A stretch of 64,000 nucleotides of DNA from AC-32 sp963813435 (GCA_963813435.1 CAWEYY010000003.1:1240001-1304000); one strand, 5' to 3'; shown: positions 26,165 to 34,503, counted from the first letter of the stretch. Numbers and translations are program-made. Notes: generated by a model not told the origin, from the letters alone.

Positions 26165-27511
26165 ATGACAGTGCTGCGCGTCCTTCCGCTCCTCGCATTT
26201 CTCGTCTGGATCGCGCCCGCGAACGCTGCGCCGACGGTCAGCGTCCAGGCGGTCCCGACGCTCGGCCCCGCCCCGCTGGACGTGACGCTGACCGCCTCTG
26301 GTGACGCGATCGCCTACCGCTGGGACCTCGGCGACAAGACTCAGGCCGAAGGCCCGGTCGTCCAGCACCGCTACGGGGCCGGCCGCTTCACGGCGACCGT
26401 GACCGCGACGGCAGCTGACGGCTCCAGCGCGCAGTCCTCCGTCACGATCATCGCCGCCCAACTGACCCTCACCGCTCCGACGGTCGCCACGTACGGGAAG
26501 CCCGTTACGCTCCGCGGCCGGATGGTCCCGGCGCTGCGTGGTGCGCCGATCACGCTCTACGCCGCGGACTCGCCTCTGGGAACGGTCAAGGCCGACCGCA
26601 AGGGACGATTCCAGCTCCGAGCTCGTCAGACAACTCCCGCGACGTACATCGCGAGGTTCGAGACCGTCCCATCGAACGCAGTTGCAGTCGCTCTCCGCCC
26701 GGGGCTCGACGTCGCGCTCCCCGACGCGCGCATGCTCGGCCAGCGCCTCGTCCTGCGCGCGAAGCTCAAGCCACGAGACTCGGGAGCGTTGCAGATCCGA
26801 ATCTGGCGTTCCGGTCGCGAGCTTCGGCCACGCCTGTTCGCAGACCGCGCGACCGTGCGCCTCAGCACGGACCGTGTCGCTGACTACGTCGTCCGGATCA
26901 CCGTCACGCCAAACGGCTCCTACCTCGGGCGGCAAGAGACCTTGCGCTCTAACGTCGTCCTCCCGCATCTCTCGCAAGGCGCGCGAGGGCCAACTGTGCG
27001 CATCCTCGAGGGCCGGCTCGCCAAGCTGCGCTACGCGATAAGCGGAGTCGACACCTACTACTCGTACGACACTGCGGACGCCGTCCTCGCGTTCCAGAAG
27101 GTGAATGGCATGTCGCGTACCGGCCGTGTGACACCCGCTCTCTGGCGTCGGCTCCAGACCGCGCACGTGCCGCTGGCCCGCTACCGAGGCCCGTACCGCC
27201 ACCTCGAGGTCGACAAGACGCGTCAGGTTCTGTTCCAGGTGGTCGGCGGCCGCGTCGTGCGAGTCGTCCACGTCTCGACCGGCGCCACCGGGAACACGCC
27301 AGTCGGCCGCTGGCACGTCTACAGCAAGATTCCAGGGTTCCTCCCCGACGGGATGTACGACTCGTCCTTCTTCCTCGGCGCGTTCGCCATCCACGGCTTC
27401 TACTCCGTGCCGGCGTACCCCGCGTCGCACGGCTGCGTGCGGATGCCGATGTGGATCGCTCCGACGATCTTCGCGTCGAGCGACTACGGCGAAACCGTCT
27501 ACATCTACTAG
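26165..27511 (+). CDS. exported L,D-transpeptidase (YkuD) with PKD and peptidoglycan-binding domains
   Basis: 448 aa. Signal peptide (VLRVLPLLAFLVWIAPANA), a PKD domain (PAPLDVTLTASGDAIAYRWDLGDKTQAEGPVVQHRY), an intermediate beta-rich region, a peptidoglycan-binding domain type 1 (VRILEGRLAKLRYAISGVDT...AVLAFQKVNGMSRTGRVTPALW), and a C-terminal YkuD domain with the catalytic SHGCVRM (Cys424). YkuD enzymes make 3-3 crosslinks in murein or attach proteins to it. It is the second cargo gene between the two tRNA-Arg repeats. Confidence 0.9.
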   Translation: MTVLRVLPLLAFLVWIAPANAAPTVSVQAVPTLGPAPLDVTLTASGDAIAYRWDLGDKTQAEGPVVQHRYGAGRFTATVTATAADGSSAQSSVTIIAAQLTLTAPTVATYGKPVTLRGRMVPALRGAPITLYAADSPLGTVKADRKGRFQLRARQTTPATYIARFETVPSNAVAVALRPGLDVALPDARMLGQRLVLRAKLKPRDSGALQIRIWRSGRELRPRLFADRATVRLSTDRVADYVVRITVTPNGSYLGRQETLRSNVVLPHLSQGARGPTVRILEGRLAKLRYAISGVDTYYSYDTADAVLAFQKVNGMSRTGRVTPALWRRLQTAHVPLARYRGPYRHLEVDKTRQVLFQVVGGRVVRVVHVSTGATGNTPVGRWHVYSKIPGFLPDGMYDSSFFLGAFAIHGFYSVPAYPASHGCVRMPMWIAPTIFASSDYGETVYIY

Positions 27512-27741
27512 TCGCTACTCGTTACCGGCGGCGAACTGATCGGGCGAGAGGTCATCGAGGAACTTCTTGAATTCGTCCACGATCTCGTCCTCGTTCACTT
27601 CCTCGCCCTCGGGCCGATCAGGGGTTGCGCCTAGTCCTCCGGCCGCTCGCGACAAGGGCAGTGCACGGGCGAGCTGACGAACTGCTCAAGAAAAACACTC
27701 GATTTCCAGGGGATACCTAGACACCTAGTTGGGCGACGCGC
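27512..27741. pseudogene. intergenic stretch with possible acidic gene remnant
   Basis: On the minus strand an open frame of about 57 codons between an in-frame TGA (about 27695) and the TAG at about 27523-27525 encodes an acidic tail containing EEVNEDEIVDEFKKFLDDL and SPDQFAAGNE. It has no plausible start codon or RBS. It looks like the C-terminal end of a lost gene next to the right island boundary; I do not recognise the family. Confidence 0.3.
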
Positions 27742-27786
27742 GGTTTCCTAAACCGCGTGCGCAAGTTCGATTCTTGCCGGGGGCAC
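27742..27786 (+). repeat. attachment-type direct repeat, right copy
   Basis: Identical over 45 bp to the 3' part of tRNA-Arg(CCU) at 25253-25297. The bases just outside differ (C instead of T on the left; CTTC instead of TCTC on the right). The 5' half of the tRNA is absent, so it is not a second tRNA gene. Confidence 0.8.
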
Positions 27787-27804
27787 CTTCAAAACCTTTA
27801 TCCA

Positions 27805-28590
27805 TCACGCGTGCAGTGCGGCGAGTCGTGCTCGTGTCGCGCGAGCCTCTTTCGGCGCACGCACTGCCGGCAGAGATTGTTCCTCGAACGACATGTCCGG
27901 GTGGAACGAGTCCCGCCCGACGATCCGTCCGCCGTTCACCGCGAGCACGGATCCCTCACGCACCTCGCGCTTGCGGAGCTTGACGGGCAAATACTCCTCG
28001 ACCAAGTCCAGCGCGGCGCGCGTCGACGCGAAGAAGAGTTCCTGCGTCGAGGTGCCGATCCACAGCGGCCGGCCCATCCCGCGGGCAAGCAGCAGCTCCT
28101 CCCGGCCTTCGTCGAGCCAGGCCGTCGCCATCGAGCCGACCAGTCCCTGGAGCGCGAGGGCGGTGAGTCCCCGAAACTGCTCGGCGAGCGCGAAGATCAA
28201 CTCGGAGTCGACGGTCATGCTGGGGTCGGCACGTGCGATGCGATGGGCTGCGAACAGCTCGTCGTCATTGGCGATCCTGCCGTTGTGGATCCCGACGACC
28301 GCTCCGTGGCGAATCGGATGGTTATTGGCCGGGACACCCGGATGACCCTTCGTGTAGTCCCGGACGTGCACGAGGAGCTGTGTAGCGGTACGGGGCAGCT
28401 CGATGCGGTCGAGGAGCTCGCTTGCGCCCGTACGCTGCTTGTGCACCGTGACCTTCGAGTCGTCGCCGCGGTAGGCGAAGCCCACTGAGTCCGCCCCGCG
28501 CTCGGCTATGCCTGCGAGCAGTGCGCGGGCGGCCACCGTCCGATCAACGGTGCTCTCGAGAGAGAAGCTGTATCCGGCGATCCCGCACAT
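27805..28590 (-). CDS. class II glutamine amidotransferase
   Basis: 261 aa. N-terminal nucleophile Cys2 (MCGIAGYSF) exposed after Met removal, then the Ntn glutaminase motifs VHVRDYTKGHPGVPANNHPI, VGIHNGRIANDDEL (oxyanion Asn-Gly) and MTVDSELIFALAEQF. The synthetase domain of GlmS or PurF is missing, so it is a stand-alone glutaminase-type protein; its acceptor is unknown. It is preceded by a 240-nt leader with a pseudoknot-like fold. Confidence 0.85.
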   Translation of the reverse strand: MCGIAGYSFSLESTVDRTVAARALLAGIAERGADSVGFAYRGDDSKVTVHKQRTGASELLDRIELPRTATQLLVHVRDYTKGHPGVPANNHPIRHGAVVGIHNGRIANDDELFAAHRIARADPSMTVDSELIFALAEQFRGLTALALQGLVGSMATAWLDEGREELLLARGMGRPLWIGTSTQELFFASTRAALDLVEEYLPVKLRKREVREGSVLAVNGGRIVGRDSFHPDMSFEEQSLPAVRAPKEARATRARLAALHA

Positions 28591-28670
28591 GAGCCGACCT
28601 ACCGTGTGGGTTTAGCCGTAAGGGGTGGAGAAGCAGAATCCGACATGCAGTGGTTCCCTTCGGTCGGCCG

Positions 28671-28742
28671 GTGGAGCTTGCCTTGTCCCGGCCGCGGAAA
28701 GGCAGCGGCCCAGGAGACAATTTCCCCGGAGGGGAGCTCCAC
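28671..28742 (-). ncRNA. possible structured leader RNA (pseudoknot) upstream of amidotransferase
   Basis: Read on the minus strand: GTGGAGCT closes with AGCTCCAC (8 bp). Inside are CCCC-TCC-GGGG, and GGCCGC-N9-GCGGCC whose loop holds TGCCTT, complementary to AAGGCA just before the closing strand. All helices are perfect, so the 72 nt can fold into a closed junction with a loop-to-tail pseudoknot, a riboswitch-like plan. It ends 80 nt before the gene start and lies beyond the upstream terminator. I cannot match it to a known class. Confidence 0.45.
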
Positions 28743-28830
28743 TGGATTCAGTGTCGCGTCACGGGAGGAGTCATCCTTGCGGAGGGACGCGGTCGTTGTG
28801 ATCGCTCTCATCAGATGCCGCTCGCGCCAC

Positions 28831-28857
28831 AGAGGGCCCGCGGTTTGCGGGCCCTCT
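28831..28857 (-). terminator. 11-bp hairpin downstream of the 28876-29190 gene
   Basis: AGAGGGCCCGC / GCGGGCCCTCT with a 5-nt loop, 18 bp after the stop of the minus-strand gene at 28876. A strong stem, no T-tract. It separates that gene from the amidotransferase leader. Confidence 0.6.
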
Positions 28858-28875
28858 CTGCGTCGGGCCGTGGGC

Positions 28876-29190
28876 TTATGCCCGGACGGCTCCGTTCTTC
28901 GTGTACACCCTCACCAGTCCGTCCGTGATCTTCGGCGGATTGGGAAGTGCGGTGTCCAGCTTCTCCTCGCGCACCCAGGTGGCTGCGACGCGGGTCGACT
29001 CCTCGGCGTGGTCAGAAGTGTCGAACAAGCCGATCGAACTCATGACGCCGTTTCCGGCCTCGATGAGGTAGTAGCCCTCGAAGCCCGGCAACTTGCTCAG
29101 GCTGGGCAGCAGGGTCTCGTCGACCTTCTTCGTCAGCTCGTCGATGCGACTCTGGTCGACACCCTCATAGCGTCTAACGGTGGCAAACAT
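28876..29190 (-). CDS. small dimeric alpha-beta barrel (ABM-like) protein
   Basis: 104 aa. The pattern FATVRRYEGVDQSRIDELTKKV...LPGFEGYYLIEAGNGVMSSIGLFDTSDHAEESTRVAATWVREE is that of ferredoxin-like dimeric barrels of the antibiotic biosynthesis monooxygenase/EthD type: beta-alpha-beta-beta-alpha-beta, with a GFEGYY strand. No catalytic assignment is possible. It is transcribed alone and ends in a strong hairpin. Confidence 0.65.
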   Translation of the reverse strand: MFATVRRYEGVDQSRIDELTKKVDETLLPSLSKLPGFEGYYLIEAGNGVMSSIGLFDTSDHAEESTRVAATWVREEKLDTALPNPPKITDGLVRVYTKNGAVRA

Positions 29191-29342
29191 TGGTGCTCCT
29201 AACTGTCACGGTTCAGGGTGGAGAACCGGCTCTTTGGTCCTCCCAATGCACGCAAGCCCGATGTGACAGTCGAAGAGGGAATCTCGGAGCCTCGACGGCT
29301 TCCGTGTGGGTCTTTCGCGCTGTCCCCACTGTAACAGACTTC

Positions 29343-29371
29343 TTGACAACGTGTCTTTACAAAGTTACGTT
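29343..29371 (+). promoter_or_regulatory. candidate sigma70-type promoter
   Basis: TTGACA (29343-29348), a 17-bp spacer and TACGTT (29366-29371) lie 31 bp before the ATG at 29403, in an AT-richer stretch. Direct TTACGTT/CTACGTTA repeats overlap the -10. The -10 is weak, so the call is tentative. Confidence 0.4.
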
Positions 29372-29402
29372 TCTCTACGTTATCAATGTAGGAGAACAAC
29401 GA

Positions 29403-30053
29403 ATGTCCCCCTTCTCGGTCACTCTGCAGAACGTTCCGGATCAGGAACTCGGTCCACTTCTGATTCAGCTTGGACAGGCAGGCTTCCACAATCCGATCAT
29501 CGAGCCCGTCGGCGCCGATCGCACCTCTGGCAGAACAGCCGTCACGGCTACCGAGCGGACGGCGGATCTCCCAGAGGATTGGCAGCTCGTGCGGGAGCGG
29601 GAGGGGCAGTCGTATCAGTGGCCGGGTACGCGCGAGCACTACTCGCGCTACCGCGTCTTCATTGGCACGACGCGCGCCGAAGGCGCCGTTCACATCGGAC
29701 TTGGCGAGACGATGCGCGAGAACAAGTGGGGGCGGGATCGAAAGTACGTCGTCGCCTTCCTCAGCAGCGGATCCCCGCACCAGCCGCTGGCCGAGTTCGT
29801 CGCGGCTGACGACTACGAGGAGACACGCGAACTGGTCGCGGTCATCCGTGGGAGCGATGGGGGCCGGCGTATGTACGGCGCTGGCGACGCACTTCCCAGC
29901 GTCTATGAGGACCGCTTCCGAACCCAGTTGTATAGCGACCGAGTCGTCTATCCGGGAGTCTGGAACAAGGCCGTCGTGATCGCACACGAGGACGACGACG
30001 AAACGATGCTCAACCACGCGCTGATCCAGGGCCGGCGGCGCTACCGGACGTAA
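29403..30053 (+). CDS. hypothetical cytoplasmic protein
   Basis: 216 aa, not recognised. ATG 29403 is chosen because AGGAG lies about 9 bp upstream; the frame is open further up but crosses the promoter. No signal peptide or membrane helix. The first about 45 residues could form a small alpha/beta unit (SVTLQNVPDQELGPLLIQLG); the rest is rich in charged and aromatic residues (REHYSRYRVFIGTTRAEGAVHIGLGE), ending in a basic RRRYRT tail. The monocistronic gene has its own promoter-like region and no clear functional neighbours. Confidence 0.6.
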   Translation: MSPFSVTLQNVPDQELGPLLIQLGQAGFHNPIIEPVGADRTSGRTAVTATERTADLPEDWQLVREREGQSYQWPGTREHYSRYRVFIGTTRAEGAVHIGLGETMRENKWGRDRKYVVAFLSSGSPHQPLAEFVAADDYEETRELVAVIRGSDGGRRMYGAGDALPSVYEDRFRTQLYSDRVVYPGVWNKAVVIAHEDDDETMLNHALIQGRRRYRT

Positions 30054-30226
30054 AGCCGGAAGGTTGCCGGCCGGCGACAGCAAGCCTCCCGACCTGGCAA
30101 GGCAAAACCGGGCGGGGTCGAGCTTGCGCTCCATCGGGTGCTCGGCCTCGGGGGTCCGCGTGCCAGCATAAGCCTTCAGCGGTCTGGCCTTGGCTTGCTA
30201 GACCGCGTGTTCGGGCGAGTAGCGGT

Positions 30227-31318
30227 TCAGCGGCCGACCACCGACGACGTTCCGTTCGGCGCGATGCGGCGAATGAGACCGGGCGTGCCCACGTCGATCG
30301 CGTAGACGGTGCCGTCGGCGGCCACCGCGAGGGCGTAGGGGTCGCGGAAGCGCGGACCGACCGTGCCGAGGCGGGCTCCGGAGGCGCTGAGATGCACGAC
30401 GCGGTGCTCGTCCGCAGCGGCGACGTAGACGCTGCCGTCCGGCGCGATGTCGATGCCGCGCGGGTGGCCGATCGAGGCGAACGTCGTCACCGAGCCGCTG
30501 ACGGGGTCGATCCGCCTGATCACGCTGTTGCCGGTGTCGGAGACGAGCAGCGCGCCGCCGGAAGCAACCGCGATCCCGTGCGGACCTGAGAAGGCGGTGC
30601 TCGGGGCGAGCTGCTGCGGCGTGCCAGGCGTTCCGTGCGCCACGCGATAGACGCCCCAGGCCGTCGAGTAGACGGCGTCGCCGCCCGGCGTAACCGCAAC
30701 CGGCCCGATCTCGATCCCGGGGTCGGCCGTCGCCACGATCGTCGCGGCCTGCCCGGGGTCGATGCGCTTCAACCAACCCTGGTCGGAGACGAAGATGCTC
30801 CCCGAAGGCGCCAGCGCGACACCCCACGGCTTCGCAAATGTGGCGATCTGGGTGATGCGCCCGGTGCGGGGCGCGACCCGTACGAGCCTCTGACGCCCGA
30901 ACTCGACGACGAGCAGCGACCCGTCCGGTTGGACATCGATCCCCGTGGGCTCGACGAAGGTGAGCGGCGAGAAGCGCACCCGGATCGATCCGAGCTTCGA
31001 GCGCGAGGCGCCCGCCTGAGCAGAGAGCTTCCACATGCCTGACCTCGGGAACACGAGCCGCGCCTGGTAGACGCCGTGGCCGCCGCGAGCACGGGCGCTG
31101 AGCCGCGAGGAGCCCGTCGCTACCACCCGCACGACACCGTGGAACGACCGCGGGCGCACCGCGAGCTTCACGACCCACGCCTTGCCCGCGGTGGGGGGAC
31201 TGCCGCCGGCGATGCGCGAGATCCGGACGCCGCTCCCGGCGGCCACGCCCAGGGCGGTGGCGAGCACGGCGATGGCGCACACGCCGAGGACGGCCGGCCG
31301 GTGGTAGCGACGTCCCAT
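30227..31318 (-). CDS. exported NHL/SMP-30-like six-bladed propeller protein
   Basis: 363 aa. Signal-anchor at residues about 9-27 (VLGVCAIAVLATALGVAAG), a beta-sandwich of about 75 residues, then repeated blades such as PTGIDVQPDGSLLVVEFGRQRLVRVAP, PWGVALAPSGSIFVSDQGWLKRIDP and PHGIAVASGGALLVSDTGNSVIRRIDP. The blade pattern G-(I/V)-A-V-...-D-G-...-V-D-...-R-(V/I) is that of NHL/Vgb-like propellers. Function unknown; it is likely secreted or anchored outside the cell. Confidence 0.78.
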   Translation of the reverse strand: MGRRYHRPAVLGVCAIAVLATALGVAAGSGVRISRIAGGSPPTAGKAWVVKLAVRPRSFHGVVRVVATGSSRLSARARGGHGVYQARLVFPRSGMWKLSAQAGASRSKLGSIRVRFSPLTFVEPTGIDVQPDGSLLVVEFGRQRLVRVAPRTGRITQIATFAKPWGVALAPSGSIFVSDQGWLKRIDPGQAATIVATADPGIEIGPVAVTPGGDAVYSTAWGVYRVAHGTPGTPQQLAPSTAFSGPHGIAVASGGALLVSDTGNSVIRRIDPVSGSVTTFASIGHPRGIDIAPDGSVYVAAADEHRVVHLSASGARLGTVGPRFRDPYALAVAADGTVYAIDVGTPGLIRRIAPNGTSSVVGR

Positions 31319-31392
31319 CGTTCACTGCGACGCGAGCGTGCGAAGATGGTTTGGAAAGGTTTTTTCCATGACCGAGACGATCGAACCGACGC

Positions 31393-31941
31393 ATGGGGCG
31401 ATGTGGGCGCTCGTCGACCGCCGGCAAGTTCGGCAAGGCCCTCAGCTTCAATGGCACCAGCGCCCGGGTCAATGTGAACGACTCGAACTCGCTCGACCTG
31501 ACCACCGCAATGACGCTGGAGGCGTGGGTCAACCCCGCCAGCGCCAGCAACGTGTTCCGAACGATCATCCTCAAAGAGCGCACCGGTCAGCTCGTCTACG
31601 CCCTGTACTCGAGCACCGGCAACGGCCGGCCCGACACGGAGGCGGTGATCGGAAGCTCGAACCGGTCGGTGGCAGGGACAAGCACGCTGCCGGTCGGAAG
31701 CTGGTCGTACCTGAGCGCGACCTACGACGGCTCGAACCTGCGTCTCTACCTCAATGGCACCCAGGTCTCCTCGCTCGCCGTAACCGGCGCGATCACCACC
31801 TCGACCGGTGCGCTTCGCATCGGCAGCAACTCGATCTGGGGCGAGTACTTCTCCGGCCTGATCGATGAGGTGCGGGTCTACAACCGCGCGCTCATGGCCG
31901 CGCAGATCCAGCAGGACATGGCAACGCCGGTCAACCCCTAG
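31393..31941 (+). CDS. LamG/concanavalin-like domain, N-terminally truncated
   Basis: 182 aa. From GKFGKALSFNGTSARVNVND onward this is a complete LamG jelly roll (MTLEAWVNPASA, WSYLSATYDGSNLRLYLNG, GLIDEVRVYNRAL). LamG proteins normally carry a signal peptide and an N-terminal strand ahead of that motif. Here the preceding residues (MGRCGRSSTA) are junk-like and no export signal or RBS is visible, so it is probably a gene fragment. An alternative frame from ATG 31368 runs into it, hinting at a frameshift. Confidence 0.5.
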   Translation: MGRCGRSSTAGKFGKALSFNGTSARVNVNDSNSLDLTTAMTLEAWVNPASASNVFRTIILKERTGQLVYALYSSTGNGRPDTEAVIGSSNRSVAGTSTLPVGSWSYLSATYDGSNLRLYLNGTQVSSLAVTGAITTSTGALRIGSNSIWGEYFSGLIDEVRVYNRALMAAQIQQDMATPVNP

Positions 31942-31959
31942 CGCCGCTAGGCTCGCCGC

Positions 31960-32874
31960 ATGGCCATGAGCGAGGGCACGGTTCCGTTCGACGTCGGCGA
32001 CGAGACGGCCGAGACCTGGTACCGCATCACGGGCGAGTTACGCCCAGACGACCCGCAGGCACTCACGCCGCTGATCGTCCTCCACGGCGGGCCGGGGGCG
32101 ACGCACGACTACCTGCTTGCGATCGCGGACATCGCCGACAGCGGCCGCGCCGTCGTCCACTACGACCAGATCGGCAACGGGCGTAGCACGCACTACCCGG
32201 AGCGCGGCGCCGACTTCTGGACGGTCGATCTCTTCGTGCGCGAGCTGCACAACCTCGTCGACACGCTCGGCCTGAGAGAGCGCCACCACGTGCTCGGCCA
32301 GTCGTGGGGCGGCTTCCTCGCGCAGGAGTACGCGCTGACGCACCCGCAAGGCCTGCGGTCACTCGTGCTCGCCAACACCGCCGCGTCGTTTCCGGACTTC
32401 GTCTCGGAGGCGAACCGGCTCCGGGCCGAGCTGCCCCCCGAGGTCGAAGCGACTCTCCGACGCCATGAGGCGGCGGGCACAACCGACGAGCAGGAGTACG
32501 CCGACGCGTGCACGGTCTTCTACAAGCGTCATCTCTGCCGCCTCGACCCCTGGCCGGCCGAGGTCGACGAGTCGTTCGCCTGGATCGACCGCGACCCGAC
32601 CGTCTACCACACGATGAACGGACCGAGCGAGTTCCACGTGATCGGCTCGATCCGCGACTGGCAGTCGAAGGATCGCCTCGGCTCGATCGACGTCCCGACG
32701 CTCATCGTGTCCGGCCGCTACGACGAGGCGGCCCCGCCGCTCCAGGAGGTGCTCCGCGACGGGATCCGCGGTTCCGAGTGGGTGCTGCTCGAGGAGTCGT
32801 CGCACCTCTCGCACCTCGAGGAGCGCGAGCGGTACATGCAGGTCGTCGGCGACTGGCTCGCCCGCCGCGACTAA
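31960..32874 (+). CDS. proline iminopeptidase-like alpha/beta hydrolase (S33)
   Basis: 304 aa. Oxyanion motif VLHGGPGATHDYL, nucleophile elbow GQSWGGFLA (Ser), acid in VSGRYDEAAPP and terminal His in EESSHLSHLEE. The HGGPG and WGG combination is characteristic of the proline iminopeptidase/tricorn F1 group, which removes N-terminal proline or hydrolyses amino-acid amides. Start ATG 31960 or 31966. It is cytoplasmic and monocistronic. Confidence 0.87.
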   Translation: MAMSEGTVPFDVGDETAETWYRITGELRPDDPQALTPLIVLHGGPGATHDYLLAIADIADSGRAVVHYDQIGNGRSTHYPERGADFWTVDLFVRELHNLVDTLGLRERHHVLGQSWGGFLAQEYALTHPQGLRSLVLANTAASFPDFVSEANRLRAELPPEVEATLRRHEAAGTTDEQEYADACTVFYKRHLCRLDPWPAEVDESFAWIDRDPTVYHTMNGPSEFHVIGSIRDWQSKDRLGSIDVPTLIVSGRYDEAAPPLQEVLRDGIRGSEWVLLEESSHLSHLEERERYMQVVGDWLARRD

Positions 32875-32884
32875 GCGCTAGCTG

Positions 32885-33355
32885 CTAGCTGTTCGTCAGC
32901 TGCTTCAGCATCGACTCGACGCGCTCGAGCCGCGCCGAGAGGTCGTCGAGGCGGCCTTCGACCCTCGCCTCCGCCGCGTCGTCTTCCTTCGCCTCGCCTG
33001 CCGCGAGCTCACGCTGGGCGCGCGCAACGAACGTGGATGTTATGCCGGCGATGACGACTGTCAGCAGCGCGATTCCCTCGAGCATCACGAAGACGGCCAC
33101 GATTCGGCCCGACACCGCCTTGGGAGTCACGTCGCCGTACCCGACCGTCGTGACGGTCTGGATCGCCCACCACATGCCGACCCAGACGTTCGCGTACTCC
33201 TTGTGGTCGAGGAACCGCATGAGGAGCCCGCCGACGACGACCACGGCGGTCGTTGCGGTCACGATCACCGTGGCCGCGGTCGTCACACGCGGCGGCGACT
33301 TCAGGAGCGCCGACATCTGCCGCTCGATGATGTTCGGACGTTTCAGCCGCGCCAT
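32885..33355 (-). CDS. two-helix potassium channel
   Basis: 156 aa. Two membrane helices (about residues 25-47 and 84-110) flank a pore loop with the selectivity filter TVGYG at residues 70-74 (WWAIQTVTTVGYGDVTP). A C-terminal coiled coil (EAKEDDAAEARVEGRLDDLSARLERVESMLKQL) would tetramerise the channel. No RCK/TrkA domain is attached. It passes potassium across the membrane; the gating stimulus is unknown. Confidence 0.88.
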   Translation of the reverse strand: MARLKRPNIIERQMSALLKSPPRVTTAATVIVTATTAVVVVGGLLMRFLDHKEYANVWVGMWWAIQTVTTVGYGDVTPKAVSGRIVAVFVMLEGIALLTVVIAGITSTFVARAQRELAAGEAKEDDAAEARVEGRLDDLSARLERVESMLKQLTNS

Positions 33356-33364
33356 GCCGGCTCG

Positions 33365-33538
33365 CTAGGTCGTCGCCTTGCCCGCGACCGGCGGGATGAC
33401 GGCTCCGATGAGCCAGAAGATCGGGAGAAATATCCCGATGATGAACATCACCCAGTGCCCTTTCCTCAGCGTGATGACTCCGAGGGTGATCAACAGGACC
33501 AGGTAGAGCACCAGACCGCCACCAATTCCCCACCACAT
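33365..33538 (-). CDS. small two-helix membrane protein
   Basis: 57 aa from ATG 33538 to TAG 33365. Two hydrophobic segments, GGGLVLYLVLLITLGVITL and VMFIIGIFLPIFWLIGAV, with a basic RKGHW turn between them. It resembles the short membrane proteins of the DUF5652/SHOCT-adjacent type, but I cannot name it. It lies 9 bp upstream of the channel gene in the same orientation, so it may be co-transcribed with it. Confidence 0.65.
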   Translation of the reverse strand: MWWGIGGGLVLYLVLLITLGVITLRKGHWVMFIIGIFLPIFWLIGAVIPPVAGKATT

Positions 33539-33633
33539 GCTTCCTCCTCGCGTCGGGTCGAGCGCAGTATGCCCCCGGGGCGCTCAGCGCCTGGGCACGA
33601 GACGTCGTCTCCTCCGGGTATTCTCCACCGCCT

Positions 33634-34503
33634 TTGACGGTCGTGGGTCTACTTCGATTTGTGCTCGCCGGAGTGCTGCTCGCTTCGGCGACGGCAAAGC
33701 TGCTGGCCGGCTCGCGCGCGCGTGACGCATTCGCCTCGTACGGGGTGACGAGCGCGGCCGCGCGGGCCGTCCTGTGGGGGGGAGTGATCGCCGCAGAGGC
33801 GGGCCTCGCCGTCGCCGTGGCCGCGGATCTCCCCGGCGCGCTCGCGGCCGCCGCGGCCCTGCTCGGGCTCTTCGCGCTCGCGCTCGTCGTCGCGATCCTC
33901 CGCGGCCGCGCGGGCTCGCCGTGCGGGTGCTTCGGGACGCGCTCGCGGATCGGGTGGTGGGCGGTGGCTCGCGCGGCGCTGCTCGCGACGGCGTTCGCCG
34001 TCCTGGCCGTCGTGCCCGACACGGAGCCCTCGACCGAGTCCTGGCTCGGGATCGGCCTCGGCGTCGCGCTCGGTGCAGTGGTGGTCCTGGGGGTCGCGGT
34101 GCTGGCGCTCGCGCGCGAGGTCGGCGAACTGAAGCTCGCGATCGCGCCTCAGGCCGCCCTCTCGATCGACCACGAAGGCCCGGAGATCGGCAGCCGGATC
34201 GCGCTCGTCGACCGCTTCGAGCGGCACGCGCCGGTGCTCGTCGCGGTCTTCAGCTCGCCGGGCTGCTCGCTCTGCCACGCGCTCGAGCCCTCGCTTCGGC
34301 TGGTGGCCTCCGACCCGGCGGTCGAGCTCGAGGTCTTCGACGAGGAGGCGGAGGCCGAGGTCTGGCGCGAGCTCGCGATTCCCGGAAGCCCGTACGCGGT
34401 CGCGGTCGCACCGGACGGCGAGGTGCTGGCGAAGGGAACGTTCAACTCGCTCTACCAGCTGGAGAGCGTGATCGCCGCCGCAAGCAGCCCGGCGCATGTT
34501 TAG
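33634..34503 (+). CDS. MauE/DoxX-type redox membrane protein fused to thioredoxin-like domain
   Basis: 289 aa, TTG start. Residues 1-165 hold about five helices with the MauE signature SPCGCFG at 96-101 after the third helix. A linker leads to an extracytoplasmic thioredoxin-like domain (about 185-285) with CSLC at 211-214 and a GSPYAV cis-Pro loop. In the methylamine (mau) system MauE and MauD do these two jobs as separate proteins: transfer of electrons or disulfides for folding the Cys-rich light chain. Here they are one chain, and the next gene encodes a Cys-rich exported protein, overlapping by 8 bp. Confidence 0.83.
   Translation: MTVVGLLRFVLAGVLLASATAKLLAGSRARDAFASYGVTSAAARAVLWGGVIAAEAGLAVAVAADLPGALAAAAALLGLFALALVVAILRGRAGSPCGCFGTRSRIGWWAVARAALLATAFAVLAVVPDTEPSTESWLGIGLGVALGAVVVLGVAVLALAREVGELKLAIAPQAALSIDHEGPEIGSRIALVDRFERHAPVLVAVFSSPGCSLCHALEPSLRLVASDPAVELEVFDEEAEAEVWRELAIPGSPYAVAVAPDGEVLAKGTFNSLYQLESVIAAASSPAHV

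Noticed and set aside
27742..27786. A second tRNA-Arg gene
   Set aside because: Only the anticodon stem to the 3' end is present; acceptor 5' strand and D-arm are missing.
28651..28740. Cobalamin riboswitch on the plus strand (CCAGGAGAC resembles a B12 box)
   Set aside because: The other conserved cobalamin blocks are missing, and no gene lies close downstream on the plus strand.
28599..28811. 70-aa ORF on the minus strand inside the amidotransferase leader
   Set aside because: No family similarity or RBS, and it covers the paired stems of the candidate structured RNA; an RNA function explains the segment better.
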